The notes under the pieces are model-generated. The model had not been told where the DNA came from. It did no database searches and saw only the letters and a list, made by a program, of their open reading frames with translations. Both the position numbers and the translations under genes were made by a program. A DNA stretch of 46,211 bases. Source: Leuconostoc falkenbergense (GTDB taxonomy: Bacteria > Bacillota > Bacilli > Lactobacillales > Lactobacillaceae). The stretch is taken from NCBI RefSeq assembly GCF_014634805.1, contig NZ_BMBS01000014.1, forward strand, positions 1 through 46,211, in the 5' to 3' direction. Position 1 is the stretch's first letter. Each line of letters starts with the position of its first letter. This document shows, in pieces, positions 46,138 through 46,211 of this stretch.

Positions 46138-46211
46138 AGATTGCAAGAATTAACCGAACACTGCAAACTGCTGAAAAACCTTTCGTGGTGATTGCCAGTT
46201 GAGTGTTTTCA
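46138..46211 (-). mobile_element. End of an IS30-family insertion sequence
   Basis: The transposase end (46211-46150) and a probable terminal repeat starting near 46138 (AGATTGCAAGAATTAACCGA) resemble IS30-family ends in lactic acid bacteria, whose repeats contain GATTG...AACCGA-like blocks. The rest is outside the window. The inner boundary lies only about 65 bases upstream of the AraC-type start codon. Confidence 0.65.
46150..46211 (-). CDS. IS30-family transposase, C-terminal fragment
   Basis: Nineteen codons read KTLNWQSPRKVFQQFAVFG before a TAA at 46152-46150. The LNW-SP-VF pattern is the standard C terminus of IS30-family transposases. The gene enters from the right edge of the window on the minus strand; the DDE domain is not visible. 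Confidence 0.75.
   Translation of the reverse strand, partial: KTLNWQSPRKVFQQFAVFG

Overview
The window is low-GC Gram-positive DNA with strong Shine-Dalgarno sites, T-box and FMN riboswitches, sigma-A type promoters and a full maltose-phosphorylase pathway. This fits a heterofermentative lactic acid bacterium of the Leuconostoc/Weissella group; Leuconostoc is my best guess from composition and gene content, not a proven assignment. No tRNA, rRNA, CRISPR array, prophage or recognised defence system is visible.

Edges: the first ~73 bases are the 3' end of an IS3-family element, and the last ~74 bases are the 3' end of an IS30-family element. Both are cut by the window boundary.

70-23925 is one large alpha-glucan utilisation region. 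Leftward from a divergent control region (6479-6832) run an MsmX-type ABC ATPase, a GH13_20 neopullulanase/maltogenic amylase, a DexB-like GH13_31 enzyme, a second GH13_31 enzyme and a 48-codon ORF that ends in the IS3 repeat. Rightward run the maltodextrin binding protein and two permeases (mdxEFG-like), then two overlapping LacI regulators. Next come an MFS glycoside transporter, maltose phosphorylase (GH65), aldose epimerase and beta-phosphoglucomutase. After a convergent terminator lies a third LacI gene killed by an amber codon. Divergent from it is a second module: GH13_31, MFS transporter, GH13_31. Sugars enter by the ABC importer or the MFS carriers and are cleaved inside the cell, because none of the hydrolases has a signal peptide. 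Maltose is phosphorolysed to glucose and beta-glucose-1-phosphate, which PgmB turns into glucose-6-phosphate. Three promoters share one plan: a LacI/CcpA-type 14-bp operator on the -35 or spacer and a second just after the -10.

23944-28218 is the T-box controlled hisS-aspS operon followed by a YitT-type membrane protein. 28264-32737 holds an amino-acid permease, a PucR-family regulator and a divergent MHS-type transporter, with related palindromes in both intergenic regions. 32780-34296 is an M32 carboxypeptidase gene frameshifted by a 14-bp tandem duplication.

34375-44666 is core housekeeping sequence: rpsU, yqeY, cvfB-like, xerD, ribT, scpA, scpB, rluB, FMN riboswitch-ribU, a LysM membrane protein, cmk, rpsA, der and hup. 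44717-46073 is an AT-rich tail with an orphan terminator and an AraC-family regulator next to the IS30 end.

I found no wholly new system. The best leads are the acid/base Glu-to-Asp change in the DexB-like enzyme, the nonsense and duplication mutations, the overlapping GAC/CAC triplets in the hisS-aspS leader, the binding protein without a lipobox, and the switchable intercistronic hairpins.
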